Positions 4,447 through 5,070 of a stretch of DNA of 5,070 nucleotides are shown here, in pieces (position 1 is the first letter of the stretch; each line of letters opens with the position of its first letter). The notes below the pieces were generated by a model. That model was not told the origin of the DNA. It saw nothing but the letters and a program-made list of their open reading frames with translations, and searched no databases. A program made the position numbers and the translations under genes. Origin of the DNA: Chloroflexota bacterium (GTDB lineage: Bacteria > Chloroflexota > Dormibacteria > Dormibacterales > Dormibacteraceae); the NCBI GenBank assembly GCA_005888075.1, contig VBKD01000196.1:1-5070 (forward strand), in the 5' to 3' direction.

Positions 4447-5070
4447 CGTCCGATTCGGAAAAACACCACGTCGCCGTCCTGGACGCGGTATTCGCGGCCC
4501 TCGATCCGCAGCTTTCCTGCTGAGCGAAGAGCCTCCATCGAGCCGGCGGCAACCAGCTCATCGACGGAGGTCACCTCCGCTCGGATGAAATGCTTCTCGA
4601 AATCGGTGTGGATCTTGCTGGCGGCGACCGGCGCCGGAGCGTCGCGCTCACAAGGCCAGGCGCGAACCTCTGGTTCACCGGCCGTGAAGTAGGTGATCAG
4701 GCCGCCCGCCTCCCAGACCGCTCGGGCGATCCTGCCCAGGCCCGATTCGTCGACGCCGTAGCTCGCCCGCATCTCCGCCTGCTCGGCGGGGTCGAGCTCA
4801 CCGAGCTCAGCCTCGAGCCGCGCCGAGAGCGTGATCGCCGGCGCCCCTTCACCCGCGGCCATCTTCTGCACCTTGGCCGCAGGCTCGCCCCCGCTCGGCA
4901 ACAGATCCTCAGCGGCGTTGCCCACGTAGACCGCAGGCTTCATGGTCACCGGAAAAATTCCCAACAAAAGCGATCGCTGCTCCGGCTCTAGGGCGAGCGT
5001 GCGCAGCTGCTTTCCCGAATCGAGGTGGGCCTTGGCCAGATTCAAGACCTCGGTTTCGCTTTGGGCGTCC
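4443..5070 (-). CDS. ychF: YchF/OLA1-type ATPase, C-terminal part, cut by window edge
   Basis: The visible 208 residues are the C-terminal part of YchF, an Obg-related P-loop protein that prefers ATP and binds ribosomes. The reading frame stays open to the window end; the first visible residues are DAQSETEV, and the TTG at 5045 is an internal Leu codon rather than a start. KPAVYVGNAAED holds the NxxE motif (NAAE, visible residues 51-54), which by family knowledge replaces the GTP-specific NKxD and explains ATP use. LSARLEAELGEL follows at the G5 position. The TGS domain spans about 123-207, with GLITYFTAGEPEVRAW, KIHTDFEKHFIRAEV, AGKLRIEGREY and VQDGDVVFFR all in family form. The family is about 360 residues, so roughly 150 N-terminal residues with the P-loop lie beyond the window. 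There is no sign of damage. It converges on the small ORF at 4357-4446, sharing four bases. Confidence 0.95.
   Translation of the reverse strand, partial: DAQSETEVLNLAKAHLDSGKQLRTLALEPEQRSLLLGIFPVTMKPAVYVGNAAEDLLPSGGEPAAKVQKMAAGEGAPAITLSARLEAELGELDPAEQAEMRASYGVDESGLGRIARAVWEAGGLITYFTAGEPEVRAWPCERDAPAPVAASKIHTDFEKHFIRAEVTSVDELVAAGSMEALRSAGKLRIEGREYRVQDGDVVFFRIGR

Overview
This window is about 5.07 kb of high-GC bacterial chromosome, roughly 60-65 % GC by eye. It is densely packed with protein genes and has no RNA gene, mobile element or CRISPR array that I can recognise. The gene content, the GC content and the likely use of leaderless transcripts suggest a high-GC soil-type lineage such as Dormibacterota/Chloroflexota or a deep-branching actinobacterium. 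I cannot assign a taxon from the sequence alone.

Positions 21-3202 hold five genes on the minus strand, read from right to left. They encode a small basic protein with one C-terminal membrane segment (2831-3202), a two-helix DUF1003 membrane protein (2254-2790), an ArsA/Get3-family ATPase with a C-terminal HSP20-like domain (1041-2231, GTG start), a small helical protein with an Arg-rich tail (781-1044, TTG start overlapping the ATPase stop), and an M50 site-2-protease-like membrane metalloprotease (21-731). Spacings are 40, 22, -4 and 49 nt. A tail-anchored-looking protein and a DUF1003 membrane protein next to a Get3-like ATPase with a chaperone-like domain suggest a membrane-protein handling function. 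That is inference from gene order.

Positions 3203-3455 are a divergent intergenic region with a perfect 12-bp inverted repeat. It separates the minus-strand cluster from a plus-strand gene for a three-helix membrane protein of unknown function (3456-3845).

That gene converges, 21 nt apart, on a minus-strand GcvH-like gene (3867-4271). The GcvH fold is well preserved, but the lipoyl-accepting lysine is replaced by aspartate. This is the most unusual feature of the window.

Next come a probable 29-residue single-helix membrane ORF on the plus strand (4357-4446) and the C-terminal part of a YchF/OLA1 ATPase on the minus strand (4443-5070), cut by the window edge. These two use the same palindromic CTAG for their opposite TAG stops.

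Four genes have a TANNNT -10-like hexamer 6-10 nt before the start codon and no Shine-Dalgarno. Two others, gcvH-like and the TTG-start gene, have clear Shine-Dalgarno sequences. This indicates mixed leaderless and leadered translation.
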